This document shows, in pieces, positions 17,683 through 26,011 of a stretch of 64,000 nt of DNA. The translations under genes were made by a program, and so were the position numbers. The stretch is from Citrobacter rodentium NBRC 105723 = DSM 16636 (GTDB taxonomy: Bacteria > Pseudomonadota > Gammaproteobacteria > Enterobacterales > Enterobacteriaceae), in the NCBI RefSeq assembly GCF_021278985.1, contig NZ_CP082833.1, positions 5,084,001-5,148,000 of the forward strand, written 5' to 3'. The notes beneath the pieces are model-generated. The model was given only the letters and a program-made list of their open reading frames with translations. It was not told the origin of the DNA and ran no database searches. Positions within the stretch are counted from its first letter, which is position 1, and each line of letters starts with the position of its first letter.

Positions 17683-17732
17683 GATTTACCCTGTTTTATT
17701 TAAATAGCCAGTCATCAATGCGGCGTCATTAT

Positions 17733-17750
17733 GCGTCAGTTTTATGACAG
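17733..17750 (-). promoter_or_regulatory. Pho box upstream of phoB
   Basis: On the minus strand the sequence reads CTGTCATAAAACTGACGC, two 7-bp CTGTCAT-like repeats separated by 4 bp, close to the Pho-box consensus. A further CATAAAT-like half-site lies just upstream. It implies autoactivation of phoBR by PhoB. Confidence 0.85.
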
Positions 17751-17871
17751 ATTTATGAAAAAGATAGCGCAGCCTGATGTCAGGTTGTTGATTTATTACA
17801 AGCCGCCCAGGAGATATTACCGTTCGTGACAGGGTATAATCCCCGTCACGCTTTTTCATCAGGGAACCGTT

Positions 17872-19074
17872 ATGCGCCTCCTGCACACCTCTGACTGGCA
17901 TCTGGGACAAAATTTTTACAGCAAAAGCCGCGCCGCGGAACATCAGGCCTTTCTCGACTGGCTGCTGAGCACGGCGACAGAACAGCAGGTGGACGCCATT
18001 ATTGTCGCAGGCGACATTTTCGACACCGGTTCGCCGCCAAGCTACGCCCGCGAACTGTATAACCGGTTTGTCGTCAGGCTACAGCAAACGGGCTGCCATC
18101 TGGTGGTGCTGGCGGGCAATCATGACTCTGTCGCCACGCTCAACGAGTCCCGCGAGATTCTGGCGTTTCTGAATACCACCGTTGTCGCCAGCGCCGGTTG
18201 CGCGCCGCACATCCTGCATCGACGCGACGGCACGCCGGGCGCGGTACTGTGCCCGATACCGTTTTTACGCCCGCGTGACATTGTGACCAGTCAGGCGGGG
18301 CTAAGCGGCCAGGAAAAGCAGCAGCACCTGCTGAGCGCGATAACCGACTACTATCAGCAGCAGTATCATGAAGCCTGCGCGCTGCGCGGCGAACGCGCGC
18401 TGCCGATTATCGCCACCGGCCACCTGACCACCGTGGGCGCGAGTAAAAGCGACGCCGTACGCGACATTTACATCGGGACGCTGGATGCCTTTCCTGCGCA
18501 AAATTTCCCGCCTGCCGATTATATCGCCCTGGGCCATATCCACCGGGCGCAGAAAATTGGCGGCACAGAACATATCCGTTATTGCGGTTCCCCCATCGCC
18601 CTGAGCTTTGACGAGTGCGGTAAAAGCAAGTGCGTGCATCTGGTGAGCTTTGAAAACGGCAGGCTGATGAGCGTCGAAAGTCTCACCGTACCAATAACCC
18701 AGCCGCTGGCGGTGCTGAAAGGCGATCTTGCCGCTATTAGCGAACAGCTTGAGCAGTGGCGGGACAGCAGGCAGTCGCCGCCGGTCTGGCTGGATATCGA
18801 AATCACCACCGACGAGTATCTCCACGATATACAGCGCAAAATCCAGGCCCTGACCGAAACGCTGCCCGTCGAGGTGCTGTTGGTGCGCCGCAGCCGGGAG
18901 CAGCGCGAGAGCATGTTAAGCAGCGAACGACGTGAGACGCTGAGCGAACTGAGCGTCGACGAAGTCTTTGAACGCCGCCTGGCGCAGGTGGAGCTGGCAG
19001 AACCCCAGCGCCAGCGGCTGACCGCGCTGTTTCATACCACCGTACAGGCGCTCGCCGGGGAGGATGTCGCATGA
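17872..19074 (+). CDS. sbcD: Exonuclease subunit SbcD
   Basis: The 400-residue nuclease subunit of SbcCD, the bacterial Mre11. Phosphoesterase motifs are visible in order: S-D-W-H-L-G (residues 7-12), V-A-G-D-I-F-D (near 45), L-A-G-N-H-D-S (near 80), A-T-G-H-L-T and A-L-G-H-I-H near 180-225. The complex cuts hairpins and protein-blocked DNA ends and limits palindromes. The stop overlaps the sbcC start by 4 nt (ATGA), so the subunits are translationally coupled. Confidence 0.98.
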   Translation: MRLLHTSDWHLGQNFYSKSRAAEHQAFLDWLLSTATEQQVDAIIVAGDIFDTGSPPSYARELYNRFVVRLQQTGCHLVVLAGNHDSVATLNESREILAFLNTTVVASAGCAPHILHRRDGTPGAVLCPIPFLRPRDIVTSQAGLSGQEKQQHLLSAITDYYQQQYHEACALRGERALPIIATGHLTTVGASKSDAVRDIYIGTLDAFPAQNFPPADYIALGHIHRAQKIGGTEHIRYCGSPIALSFDECGKSKCVHLVSFENGRLMSVESLTVPITQPLAVLKGDLAAISEQLEQWRDSRQSPPVWLDIEITTDEYLHDIQRKIQALTETLPVEVLLVRRSREQRESMLSSERRETLSELSVDEVFERRLAQVELAEPQRQRLTALFHTTVQALAGEDVA

Positions 19075-22000
19075 AGATTCTCAGCCTGCGCCTGAAAAAC
19101 CTTAACTCGCTGAAAGGGGAATGGAAGGTCGATTTTACGGCGGAGCCGTTCGCCAGCAACGGCCTGTTCGCCATCACCGGTCCGACAGGAGCCGGTAAAA
19201 CCACCCTGCTCGACGCCATTTGCCTTGCGCTGTACCACAAGACGCCGCGTCTGAATACCGTTTCACAGTCGCAAAACGATCTGATGACCCGCGATACCGC
19301 CGAGTGCCTGGCGGAAGTGGAGTTTGAGGTCAAAGGCGACGCATATCGCGCATTCTGGAGCCAGAACCGCGCGCGCAACCAGGCGGACGGCAACCTGCAG
19401 GCGCCGCGGGTGGAGCTGGCGCGCTGCGCCGACGGCAAAATTCTTGCCGATAAGGTGAAAGATAAACTGGAGCTGACCGCCGAACTGACCGGACTGGACT
19501 ATGGCCGCTTTACCCGCTCAATGCTGCTCTCCCAGGGACAGTTCGCCGCCTTCCTTAACGCGGAACCGAAAGAGCGCGCCGAACTGCTGGAGGAGCTGAC
19601 CGGAACGGAGATTTACGGGCAAATCTCGGCGATGGTTTTCGAACAGCATAAGGCGGCGCGGAGCGAACTGGAGAAATTACAGGCGCAGGCCAGCAGCGTC
19701 GCGCTGTTAGCGCCAGAGGCAGTGCAGGCGCTGACAGACAGTTTGCAGGCGCTCACTGACGAAGAAAAGCAGTTGGCCGCCAGACAGCAGAGTGCGCAGC
19801 AGCAGTTGAACTGGCTGACGCGACAAAACGAACTTCAGACGCAGGCGCAGCACCGACAGCAGGCGCTGCTGGCGGCGCAGTCGGCGTTACAACAGGCGCA
19901 GCCACAGCTGGCGCCGCTCAGCCTGGCGCAGCCCGCCCGGGCATTGCGCCCGCTCTGGACGCGGCTTCAGGAGCAATCCGCGGCGGTTTCCCGCAGCCAA
20001 CAGCAGATTAATGAAGTAAAGGCTCGCTTACAGAGCGCAACAACGCTTCGCAGCCGTATGCGCCGCGATGCCCAACAACAGACTGCCGCAATGCAGGCTG
20101 CCCGGCAGACTCTTGCCGCCTGGCTGCACGAACATGACCGGTTCCGCGTATGGCACAGTGAACTGGGCGGCTGGCGGGCCTTGTTCGCCCAGCAGGCCAG
20201 CGACGGCATTCAGCGGGACAGATGGCGGCAACGACTGGCGGCAGATACCCAAAAGCTGGCGGCGTTACCGGTGCTGACGCTGAATATGACGCCGGATGAA
20301 GTCGCCGTCGCGCTGGCGCAGCACGCCAGCCAGCGCCCGCTGCGCCAGCGTCTGCTTGCGCTCCACGGTCAGATCGCCCCCAGGCTTCAGCGTCTGGCGC
20401 AGCTTCAGGAGGTCCTTGCGCAGAGCAGGCAGGCGCTGGCGCAGCGCACGGCGTTACTGGAGGCGAAGCGCCAGCAATACAAAGAGAAAAACCAGCATTA
20501 CCAGGACGTCAAAACCCTCTGCGAGCAGGAAGAACGGATAAAAGATCTTGAAAGCCAGCGCGCGCTGTTACAGTCCGGCCAGCCCTGTCCGCTCTGTGGC
20601 TCAACGTCGCACCCGGCGGTGGCGGCGTATCAGGCGCTTGAGCTTAGCGTCAATCAGGCGCGGCGGGATGCGCTGGAAAAAGAGGTCAAAACGCTGGCCG
20701 ATGAAGGCGCGGCCCTGCGCGGACAGTGCGACGCGTTGCGCCAGCAGCTACAGCGCGACGAAAGCGAAGCGCAGGCGCTCGCTAAAGATGAGCAAGCGCT
20801 CACTGTCGAGTGGCAGGCGCTGATAAGCAACCTGAATATCACGCTGCAACCGCAGGATGATATTCAGCCCTGGCTGACGGCGCAGGAGGATCATGAGAAG
20901 CAGCTTTACCAGCTCAGCCAGCGCCATGATTTACAGGCGCAAATCGCCGCGCATCAACAGCAGGTGACGCAGTTCAGCCAGCAAATCGAACAGCGTCAGG
21001 CGACGCTGACAGCGCAACTGAGCCACTATGCCCTCAGCCTGCCGGAAGAAGGGGCGGAGGAGACCTGGTTAAGCGACCGCGCCGCAGAGGCGCAGACGTG
21101 GCAGCAAAAACAGGACGAGCTGAACGAACTGCAATCGCGTATCGCGCAGTTGGCCCCGCTGCTCGACACCCTGCCGGCTACCGACGCCGCCGCGGAAGAT
21201 GGCGCGCCGGTGGCACTGGACAACTGGCGTCAGGTGCACGACGACTGCCTGTCGCTGCAAAGCCAGTTGCAGACGCTGCAACAGCAGGCGGTACTGGAGC
21301 AGCAGCGCGCCAGCGACGCGCAGGCGCAGTTTGCGGCGGCGCTGGAAAGCAGTATTTTTGCCGACCAGAGCGCGTTCCTCGCCGCGCTGCTGGATGACGA
21401 GGCCATCGCGCGCCTTGAGCAGCTCAGCCAGACGCTGGAAAGCCAGATCCAGCAGGCGCAAACGCTCGCCACCCAGAGCGCGCAGGCGCTGGCGGCCCAT
21501 CAGCAACAGCCGCCTGGCTTTCTGGATTGCGCGCTGTCGGTTGAGGAGATCGCGCAGGCGCTCACCCTGCTCAACCAACAGCTGCGCGATAACGCCAGCC
21601 GTCAGGGTGAGATTCGCCAGCAGCTGAAGCAGGATGCGGACAACCGACAGCAACAGCAGAGCCTGATGCGGCAAATCGACAGCGCCAGCCAGCAGGTTGA
21701 TGACTGGGGCTATCTGAACACGCTTATCGGTTCAAAAGAGGGCGATAAATTCCGTAAATTCGCCCAGGGGCTGACGCTGGATAATCTGGTCTGGCTGGCG
21801 AATAACCAGCTGACGCGGCTGCATGGCCGCTATTTGTTACAGCGCAAAGTCAGCAACGCGCTGGAGCTTGAGGTGGTGGACACCTGGCAGGCGGACGCCG
21901 TGCGCGACACCCGCACCCTCTCCGGCGGCGAAAGTTTCCTCGTCAGCCTCGCGCTGGCGCTGGCGCTCTCCGATCTGGTGAGCCACAAAACGCGGATTGA

Positions 22001-22214
22001 CTCGCTGTTCCTTGATGAAGGCTTCGGCACCCTCGACAGCGAAACGCTGGATACGGCGCTTGATGCGCTCGACGCGCTGAACGCCAGCGGGAAGACCATC
22101 GGCGTGATTAGCCACGTGGAGGCGATGAAAGAGCGCATTCCGGTGCAGATTAAAGTGAAAAAAATCAACGGGCTTGGTTACAGTAAGCTCGACCGGATAT
22201 TTGCGGTGGCGTAG
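19071..22214 (+). CDS. sbcC: Exonuclease subunit SbcC (SMC-like ATPase)
   Basis: A 1047-residue Rad50-type ATPase. The N-terminal Walker A is G-P-T-G-A-G-K-T-T (about 37-45). Two long Gln/Ala-rich coiled coils flank the zinc hook C-P-L-C at residues 506-509. The C-terminal half has the ABC signature L-S-G-G-E-S-F and Walker B S-L-F-L-D-E-G-F-G-T-L-D. It works with SbcD on DNA hairpins and ends. The TAG stop lies inside the GTAGGCC left half of a REP interrupted by the insertion sequence. Confidence 0.98.
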   Translation: MKILSLRLKNLNSLKGEWKVDFTAEPFASNGLFAITGPTGAGKTTLLDAICLALYHKTPRLNTVSQSQNDLMTRDTAECLAEVEFEVKGDAYRAFWSQNRARNQADGNLQAPRVELARCADGKILADKVKDKLELTAELTGLDYGRFTRSMLLSQGQFAAFLNAEPKERAELLEELTGTEIYGQISAMVFEQHKAARSELEKLQAQASSVALLAPEAVQALTDSLQALTDEEKQLAARQQSAQQQLNWLTRQNELQTQAQHRQQALLAAQSALQQAQPQLAPLSLAQPARALRPLWTRLQEQSAAVSRSQQQINEVKARLQSATTLRSRMRRDAQQQTAAMQAARQTLAAWLHEHDRFRVWHSELGGWRALFAQQASDGIQRDRWRQRLAADTQKLAALPVLTLNMTPDEVAVALAQHASQRPLRQRLLALHGQIAPRLQRLAQLQEVLAQSRQALAQRTALLEAKRQQYKEKNQHYQDVKTLCEQEERIKDLESQRALLQSGQPCPLCGSTSHPAVAAYQALELSVNQARRDALEKEVKTLADEGAALRGQCDALRQQLQRDESEAQALAKDEQALTVEWQALISNLNITLQPQDDIQPWLTAQEDHEKQLYQLSQRHDLQAQIAAHQQQVTQFSQQIEQRQATLTAQLSHYALSLPEEGAEETWLSDRAAEAQTWQQKQDELNELQSRIAQLAPLLDTLPATDAAAEDGAPVALDNWRQVHDDCLSLQSQLQTLQQQAVLEQQRASDAQAQFAAALESSIFADQSAFLAALLDDEAIARLEQLSQTLESQIQQAQTLATQSAQALAAHQQQPPGFLDCALSVEEIAQALTLLNQQLRDNASRQGEIRQQLKQDADNRQQQQSLMRQIDSASQQVDDWGYLNTLIGSKEGDKFRKFAQGLTLDNLVWLANNQLTRLHGRYLLQRKVSNALELEVVDTWQADAVRDTRTLSGGESFLVSLALALALSDLVSHKTRIDSLFLDEGFGTLDSETLDTALDALDALNASGKTIGVISHVEAMKERIPVQIKVKKINGLGYSKLDRIFAVA

Positions 22215-22224
22215 GCCGATGTGA

Positions 22225-22299
22225 TGGACACCTCCCACCTTACGGCATCATTAGTGCCAGACTGAGGTGTTAACTTCAGTTCCCAGGGGGAGGTGTCCA
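22225..22299. repeat. IS left inverted repeat plus an extra inverted copy before the transposase
   Basis: TGGACACCTCCC at 22225-22236 is the left IR. Its perfect 12-bp complement GGGAGGTGTCCA recurs at 22288-22299, one base before the transposase ATG. The two can pair around a 51-nt loop. The second copy contains the GGAGG ribosome binding site of the transposase. Confidence 0.9.
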
Positions 22300-22300
22300 C

Positions 22301-23311
22301 ATGAATATTAAACGTATTGGCCTCGATCTCGCAAAGCTGGTTTTTCAGCTTCATGGCGTTGATCACCATGAACGCGTTGTTCTCCGTAAAACACTGCGCC
22401 GTTCACAGATGCTTGTCTTTTTCGCCCGGCTTGAGCCCTGTCTTATTGGTATCGAAGCCTGCGGCTCCTCGCATTACTGGGCCAGAGAGTTGACCCGACT
22501 CGGGCACTCTGTCCGTATTATCCCGCCCCGGTTCGTTAAGCCTTATCTGAAGGGCAACAAAAACGATGCCAATGATGCCGAAGCTATCTGCGAGGCCGTC
22601 AGCAGGCCCGGTATGCGCTATGTTGCCGTTAAATCTGAAGCGCAACAGAGCATGCAGGCAGAGCACCGGGTTCGTGCCCGCCTGCTTCGCGACAGAACGG
22701 CGCTCAGCAACGAGATACGCGGCATGCTGGGCGAGTTTGGCCTTGTGCTTCCTGTCGGGCTTGCCGCGCTCAGACGAGCACTGCCGGAGATACTTTCTCA
22801 GCAGGAACAATGGGATAACCGCTTTATCCGTCTGCTGTGCGAGTTAGCGGAGGAATTGCAGATACTGGATGACCGACTGGCGCGTTATGACCGGCGGCTT
22901 AAACAGCTGGCGCAGGACGATGACCGTATCAGGCGGCTTCAGGAGATCAGCGGGATTGGCCCGGTAACCGCCAGCGCGCTGGTTGCAGCAGTGGGTAATG
23001 CAAGACAGTTTAAAAACGGACGTGAAATGGCGGCCTGGCTGGGGCTGGTTCCCGGGCAGCACTCAAGCGGCGGAAAAAACCGGCTGGGTCACATCAGTAA
23101 GCGGGGTGACAGCTACCTGCGAACGCTGCTGATCCACGGAGCGCGTGCAGTACTGAATGCCTGCGGTAACAAGGAAGACCGTCGAAGCCAGTGGCTGCAG
23201 TCAGTGGCAGAAAGACGTAACAGGAATGTCGCAACGGTCGCCATGGCGAACAAAAATGCCCGTATCGCGTGGGCCGTGCTGAGTCGGGAAGAAGAATATC
23301 GCGTGATGTAG
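22301..23311 (+). CDS. IS110/IS1111-family transposase (RuvC-like DEDD recombinase)
   Basis: A 336-residue recombinase. The N-terminal DEDD_Tnp_IS110 domain carries Asp9 (I-G-L-D-L-A-K), Glu52 (I-G-I-E-A-C-G) and Asp89/Asp92 (K-N-D-A-N-D-A-E-A-I). A coiled-coil middle (about 180-215) is followed by the Transposase_20 domain with a helix-hairpin-helix-like I-S-G-I-G-P-V-T-A segment near 218 and the G-L-V-P-G-Q-H-S-S-G-G-K motif with the likely catalytic Ser near 259. It looks intact. SD GGGGGAGG sits 8-10 nt upstream, inside the extra repeat copy. Confidence 0.95.
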   Translation: MNIKRIGLDLAKLVFQLHGVDHHERVVLRKTLRRSQMLVFFARLEPCLIGIEACGSSHYWARELTRLGHSVRIIPPRFVKPYLKGNKNDANDAEAICEAVSRPGMRYVAVKSEAQQSMQAEHRVRARLLRDRTALSNEIRGMLGEFGLVLPVGLAALRRALPEILSQQEQWDNRFIRLLCELAEELQILDDRLARYDRRLKQLAQDDDRIRRLQEISGIGPVTASALVAAVGNARQFKNGREMAAWLGLVPGQHSSGGKNRLGHISKRGDSYLRTLLIHGARAVLNACGNKEDRRSQWLQSVAERRNRNVATVAMANKNARIAWAVLSREEEYRVM

Positions 23312-23572
23312 AACGAAACGGTAAGAGTGAGAGAAAAGAATAATCCTGTCGTGAGATTGCAGAGTCATTAAGCACAAATGTGTAACAGGTAAGACCGACA
23401 CCTGAAAACTCCGGTTTATCCGAAGGCTCCCTGCGAAGCAAAGCCGTCAGGCCGAATGGAACCAGGTGTGCAGATAACATCATGGCCGGGCACGACGGTG
23501 CCGAAAGAAAGGCCGGATATACGAAAGCATCTTACTCCCGTTACACAAAACATGATTAGTGGCTTGCATAAC
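23312..23572 (+). ncRNA. Candidate bridge/seek guide RNA region of the insertion sequence
   Basis: This 261-bp right end has no credible gene. IS1111-type elements are known to encode their guide RNA at this end. Two short stretches relate to the insertion site. AGGCCGGATA (23510-23519) is identical to the restored REP target across its CG core. TTATCCG (23416-23422) is the complement of the right target half CGGATAA. TATACGA (23518-23524) also equals the predicted circle-junction sequence. Exact RNA ends are unknown and the assignment is inference. Confidence 0.4.
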
Positions 23573-23584
23573 GGGAGGTGTCCA
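23573..23584. repeat. IS right inverted repeat
   Basis: GGGAGGTGTCCA, an exact complement of the left IR. It is followed by TATA and then the CG shared with the REP target. Confidence 0.9.
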
Positions 23585-23588
23585 TATA

Positions 23589-23652
23589 CGGATAAGGCGT
23601 TCGCCGCCATCCGGCATTTCCCGCCCGATGGTGCTTCTCTTATCGGGCCTAC
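23589..23652. repeat. Right part of the interrupted BIME
   Basis: CGGATAAGGCG ... CGCCGCCATCCGGC completes the REP whose first bases (GTAGGC, 22211-22216) lie left of the insertion. A second, inverted REP (GCCCGATGG ... CTTATCGGGCCTAC) follows. The next 140 bp to araJ hold no further recognised element apart from the presumed araJ promoter. Confidence 0.85.
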
Positions 23653-23793
23653 GCTAACGGAGATAGCACGATCGTCAATACTCTGAGACGGATAGGGAAT
23701 GGTAATCCAACCGGCATATCCGCAAGCTATCAGGTTACAGGATCGAATTTTTAGCCGTTGCGCTTTAACCAGCGCATGACTTCGGCAGGTGAC

Positions 23794-24942
23794 ATGAAAA
23801 AGGTTATTTTCTCTTTAGCGCTGGGCACCTTCGGGCTCGGCATGGCCGAATTCGGCATTATGGGCGTCTTAACGGAACTGGCGCGCGACGTTGGCATCAC
23901 AATCCCCGCCGCCGGGCATATGATTTCGTATTACGCGCTTGGCGTGGTGGTGGGCGCGCCGGTTATCGCCCTGCTCTCCGGCCGCTTTTCCCTGAAACGT
24001 ATTCTGCTGTTTCTGGTGACGTTGTGCGTTATCGGCAACGCCATGTTTACCCTCTCTTCGTCCTATCCCATGCTGGCGATCGGCAGGCTGGTTTCCGGCT
24101 TTCCGCATGGCGCTTTTTTTGGCGTGGGGGCAATTATTTTGTCGAAACTGGTACGCCCCGGAAAAGTCACCGCCGCCGTGGCGGGGATGGTCGCCGGTAT
24201 GACCGTGGCGAACCTGATCGGCATTCCGCTCGGCACCTTCCTCAGCCACCAGTTCAGCTGGCGCTATACCTTTCTGCTGATTGCCGTCTTTAATATCGCG
24301 GTGATCGTCTCGATTCTGTTGTGGGTGCCGGATCTGCGCGACGAAAGAAAGGGAAAGCTGCGCGAGCAGTTCCATTTTCTCAAAAGCCCGGCGCCGTGGC
24401 TGATTTTTGCCGCCACCCTCACCGGTAACGCCGGCGTTTTCGCGTGGTTCAGCTACATAAAGCCATACATGATTTTCGTCTCCGGCTTCCCGGAAACGGT
24501 CATGACGTTCATTATGATGCTGGTCGGCCTGGGAATGGTGCTGGGAAACCTGCTCAGCGGGCGGCTGTCCGGTCGTTTCTCCCCGCTCGCCATCGCCGCA
24601 ACCACCGATTTTGTCATCGTCCTGTGCCTGCTGCTGCTCTTTTTCGTCGGCGGCTACCGGGTCGCCTCGCTGACCGTCGCCTTTATCTGCTGCGCGGGGC
24701 TGTTCGCCCTTTCCGCGCCGCTGCAGATCCTGCTGCTGCAAAACGCCAGAGGCGGCGAGCTGCTGGGCGCAGCGGGCGGCCAAATCGCGTTTAATCTCGG
24801 CAGCGCCATTGGCGCCTATTGCGGCGGAATGATGCTGACGTTGGGCTTTGCCTGTAACTACGTGGCGCTGCCCGCCGCCCTGCTGTCGTTTACCGCCATG
24901 GCGTCATTGCTCATCTACGGGCGTATTCAGGACAGACAGTAG
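23794..24942 (+). CDS. araJ: MFS transporter AraJ
   Basis: A 382-residue major facilitator protein with 12 hydrophobic segments that closely follows E. coli AraJ (M-K-K-V-I-F-S-L-A-L-G-T-F-G-L-G-M). AraJ is arabinose-inducible in E. coli but not needed for arabinose use; export of sugars or derivatives has been proposed. The start was chosen by homology and the AGGT just upstream; a reading from 23758 adds 12 unconserved residues. The insertion sequence lies between it and sbcC, so read-through from sbcC is probably cut. Confidence 0.93.
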   Translation: MKKVIFSLALGTFGLGMAEFGIMGVLTELARDVGITIPAAGHMISYYALGVVVGAPVIALLSGRFSLKRILLFLVTLCVIGNAMFTLSSSYPMLAIGRLVSGFPHGAFFGVGAIILSKLVRPGKVTAAVAGMVAGMTVANLIGIPLGTFLSHQFSWRYTFLLIAVFNIAVIVSILLWVPDLRDERKGKLREQFHFLKSPAPWLIFAATLTGNAGVFAWFSYIKPYMIFVSGFPETVMTFIMMLVGLGMVLGNLLSGRLSGRFSPLAIAATTDFVIVLCLLLLFFVGGYRVASLTVAFICCAGLFALSAPLQILLLQNARGGELLGAAGGQIAFNLGSAIGAYCGGMMLTLGFACNYVALPAALLSFTAMASLLIYGRIQDRQ

Positions 24943-24975
24943 CCCGCGGCCCGTTGCGCTTATCCGCATGGCAAA

Positions 24976-25884
24976 TCACCGCTGCGGCCACAGCCACGCT
25001 GCGCCGCGTACGCCGCTGGAGTCGCCGTGCAGCGCTTTGCGCACCGGCGTTTCGCATTCGCCGCCAAAGACAAACTGCCCGATCAGCGCCGGCAGGGTGT
25101 TGTACAGGCGGTCAACATTGCTCATCCCGCCGCCGAGCACAATGACATCCGGGTCGAGTATATTCACCACGTGAGCGAGCGATTTCGCCAGCCGCAGCTC
25201 ATAGCGGCCAAGCGCCAGTTCCGCCAGCGGATCCTGCTCCTCCACCCGGCGCATAATCTCATTGCCGGTAAGCGAATTACCGCTCAGGCGCTGATAGTCG
25301 GTGGCGAATCCGGTGCCGGAGATAAAGGTTTCAATGCAGCCCTGTTTACCGCAGTAGCACGGCACTTCTTCGCGGTAGCGCAGCTCATCGTCATCCATCC
25401 ACGGCAGCGGATTGTGCCCCCACTCGCCCGCCGTACCGTTACCGCCAGCGTGCGCGCGACCGTTCAGCGCCACACCCGCGCCGCAGCCGGTGCCAATAAT
25501 CACCGCAAATACGGTTTGCGCCCCGGCGGCGGCGCCATCGACGGCTTCAGATACCGCCAGGCAGTTGGCGTCGTTCGCCAGCCGCACCTCGCGTTGCAGA
25601 CGCGCGCTCACATCGCGGTCGAACGGCTGACCGTTAAGCCAGGTGGAGTTGGCATTCTTGACCACGCCGGTATAAGGGGAAAGGGAACCGGGAATGCCCA
25701 TCCCCACCGTCCCCGTCTGGCCGGTGGCTTTTTCCGCCATCTCCACCAGCGTCGCAATGGTTTCGATGGTTTGACGGTAATCGTTTCGCGGCGTCGGCAG
25801 GCGATGGCGGAACAGCTGCTCCCCGCTTTCGCCGAGGGCGATCACTTCCGTTTTGGTGCCGCCTAAGTCAATACCTATACGCAC
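24976..25884 (-). CDS. mak: Fructokinase Mak (ROK family)
   Basis: A 302-residue ROK sugar kinase that phosphorylates fructose (and weakly mannose) in the cytoplasm. The N-terminal phosphate loop is G-I-D-L-G-G-T-K-T-E. The catalytic Asp lies in L-A-N-D-A-N-C-L-A near residue 103. The zinc-binding ROK motif is C-Y-C-G-K-Q-G-C-I-E-T-F near 170-180. Convergent with araJ and divergent from rdgC, as in E. coli. Confidence 0.96.
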   Translation of the reverse strand: MRIGIDLGGTKTEVIALGESGEQLFRHRLPTPRNDYRQTIETIATLVEMAEKATGQTGTVGMGIPGSLSPYTGVVKNANSTWLNGQPFDRDVSARLQREVRLANDANCLAVSEAVDGAAAGAQTVFAVIIGTGCGAGVALNGRAHAGGNGTAGEWGHNPLPWMDDDELRYREEVPCYCGKQGCIETFISGTGFATDYQRLSGNSLTGNEIMRRVEEQDPLAELALGRYELRLAKSLAHVVNILDPDVIVLGGGMSNVDRLYNTLPALIGQFVFGGECETPVRKALHGDSSGVRGAAWLWPQR

Positions 25885-26011
25885 ACGTTGCTCCTTATTT
25901 TTTTAGGCAAGATCAACAGAGTAGAGTCGGACGTTCGCTTAAGCAATGCAAGGCTGCCGACAATTCGCTACTATACGCGCTGCATTTAACGACAAGGCCG
26001 TGGAAATTATC

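Larger units (their letters stand above)
22217..23588 (+). mobile_element. IS110-family (IS1111-type) insertion sequence inserted in a REP element
   Basis: About 1.37 kb, carrying one transposase gene (22301-23311). Twelve-base subterminal inverted repeats TGGACACCTCCC (22225-22236) and GGGAGGTGTCCA (23573-23584) lie a few bases inside the ends, typical of the IS1111 group. Joining GTAGGC (22211-22216) to CGGATAAGG (23589 onward) restores a canonical REP, so the insertion point is inside a REP with CG as the likely shared core, present at both junctions (22217-22218 and 23589-23590). No longer target duplication is seen, as expected for this family. Exact ends are inferred. Confidence 0.85.

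Noticed and set aside
23456..23686. 76-codon open frame across the right IS end
   Set aside because: It crosses the inverted repeat and the REP and has no ribosome site; better explained as non-coding IS end plus REP.
23869..24783. 304-codon open frame opposite araJ
   Set aside because: Gln/Asp/His-rich antisense shadow of a hydrophobic transporter gene.
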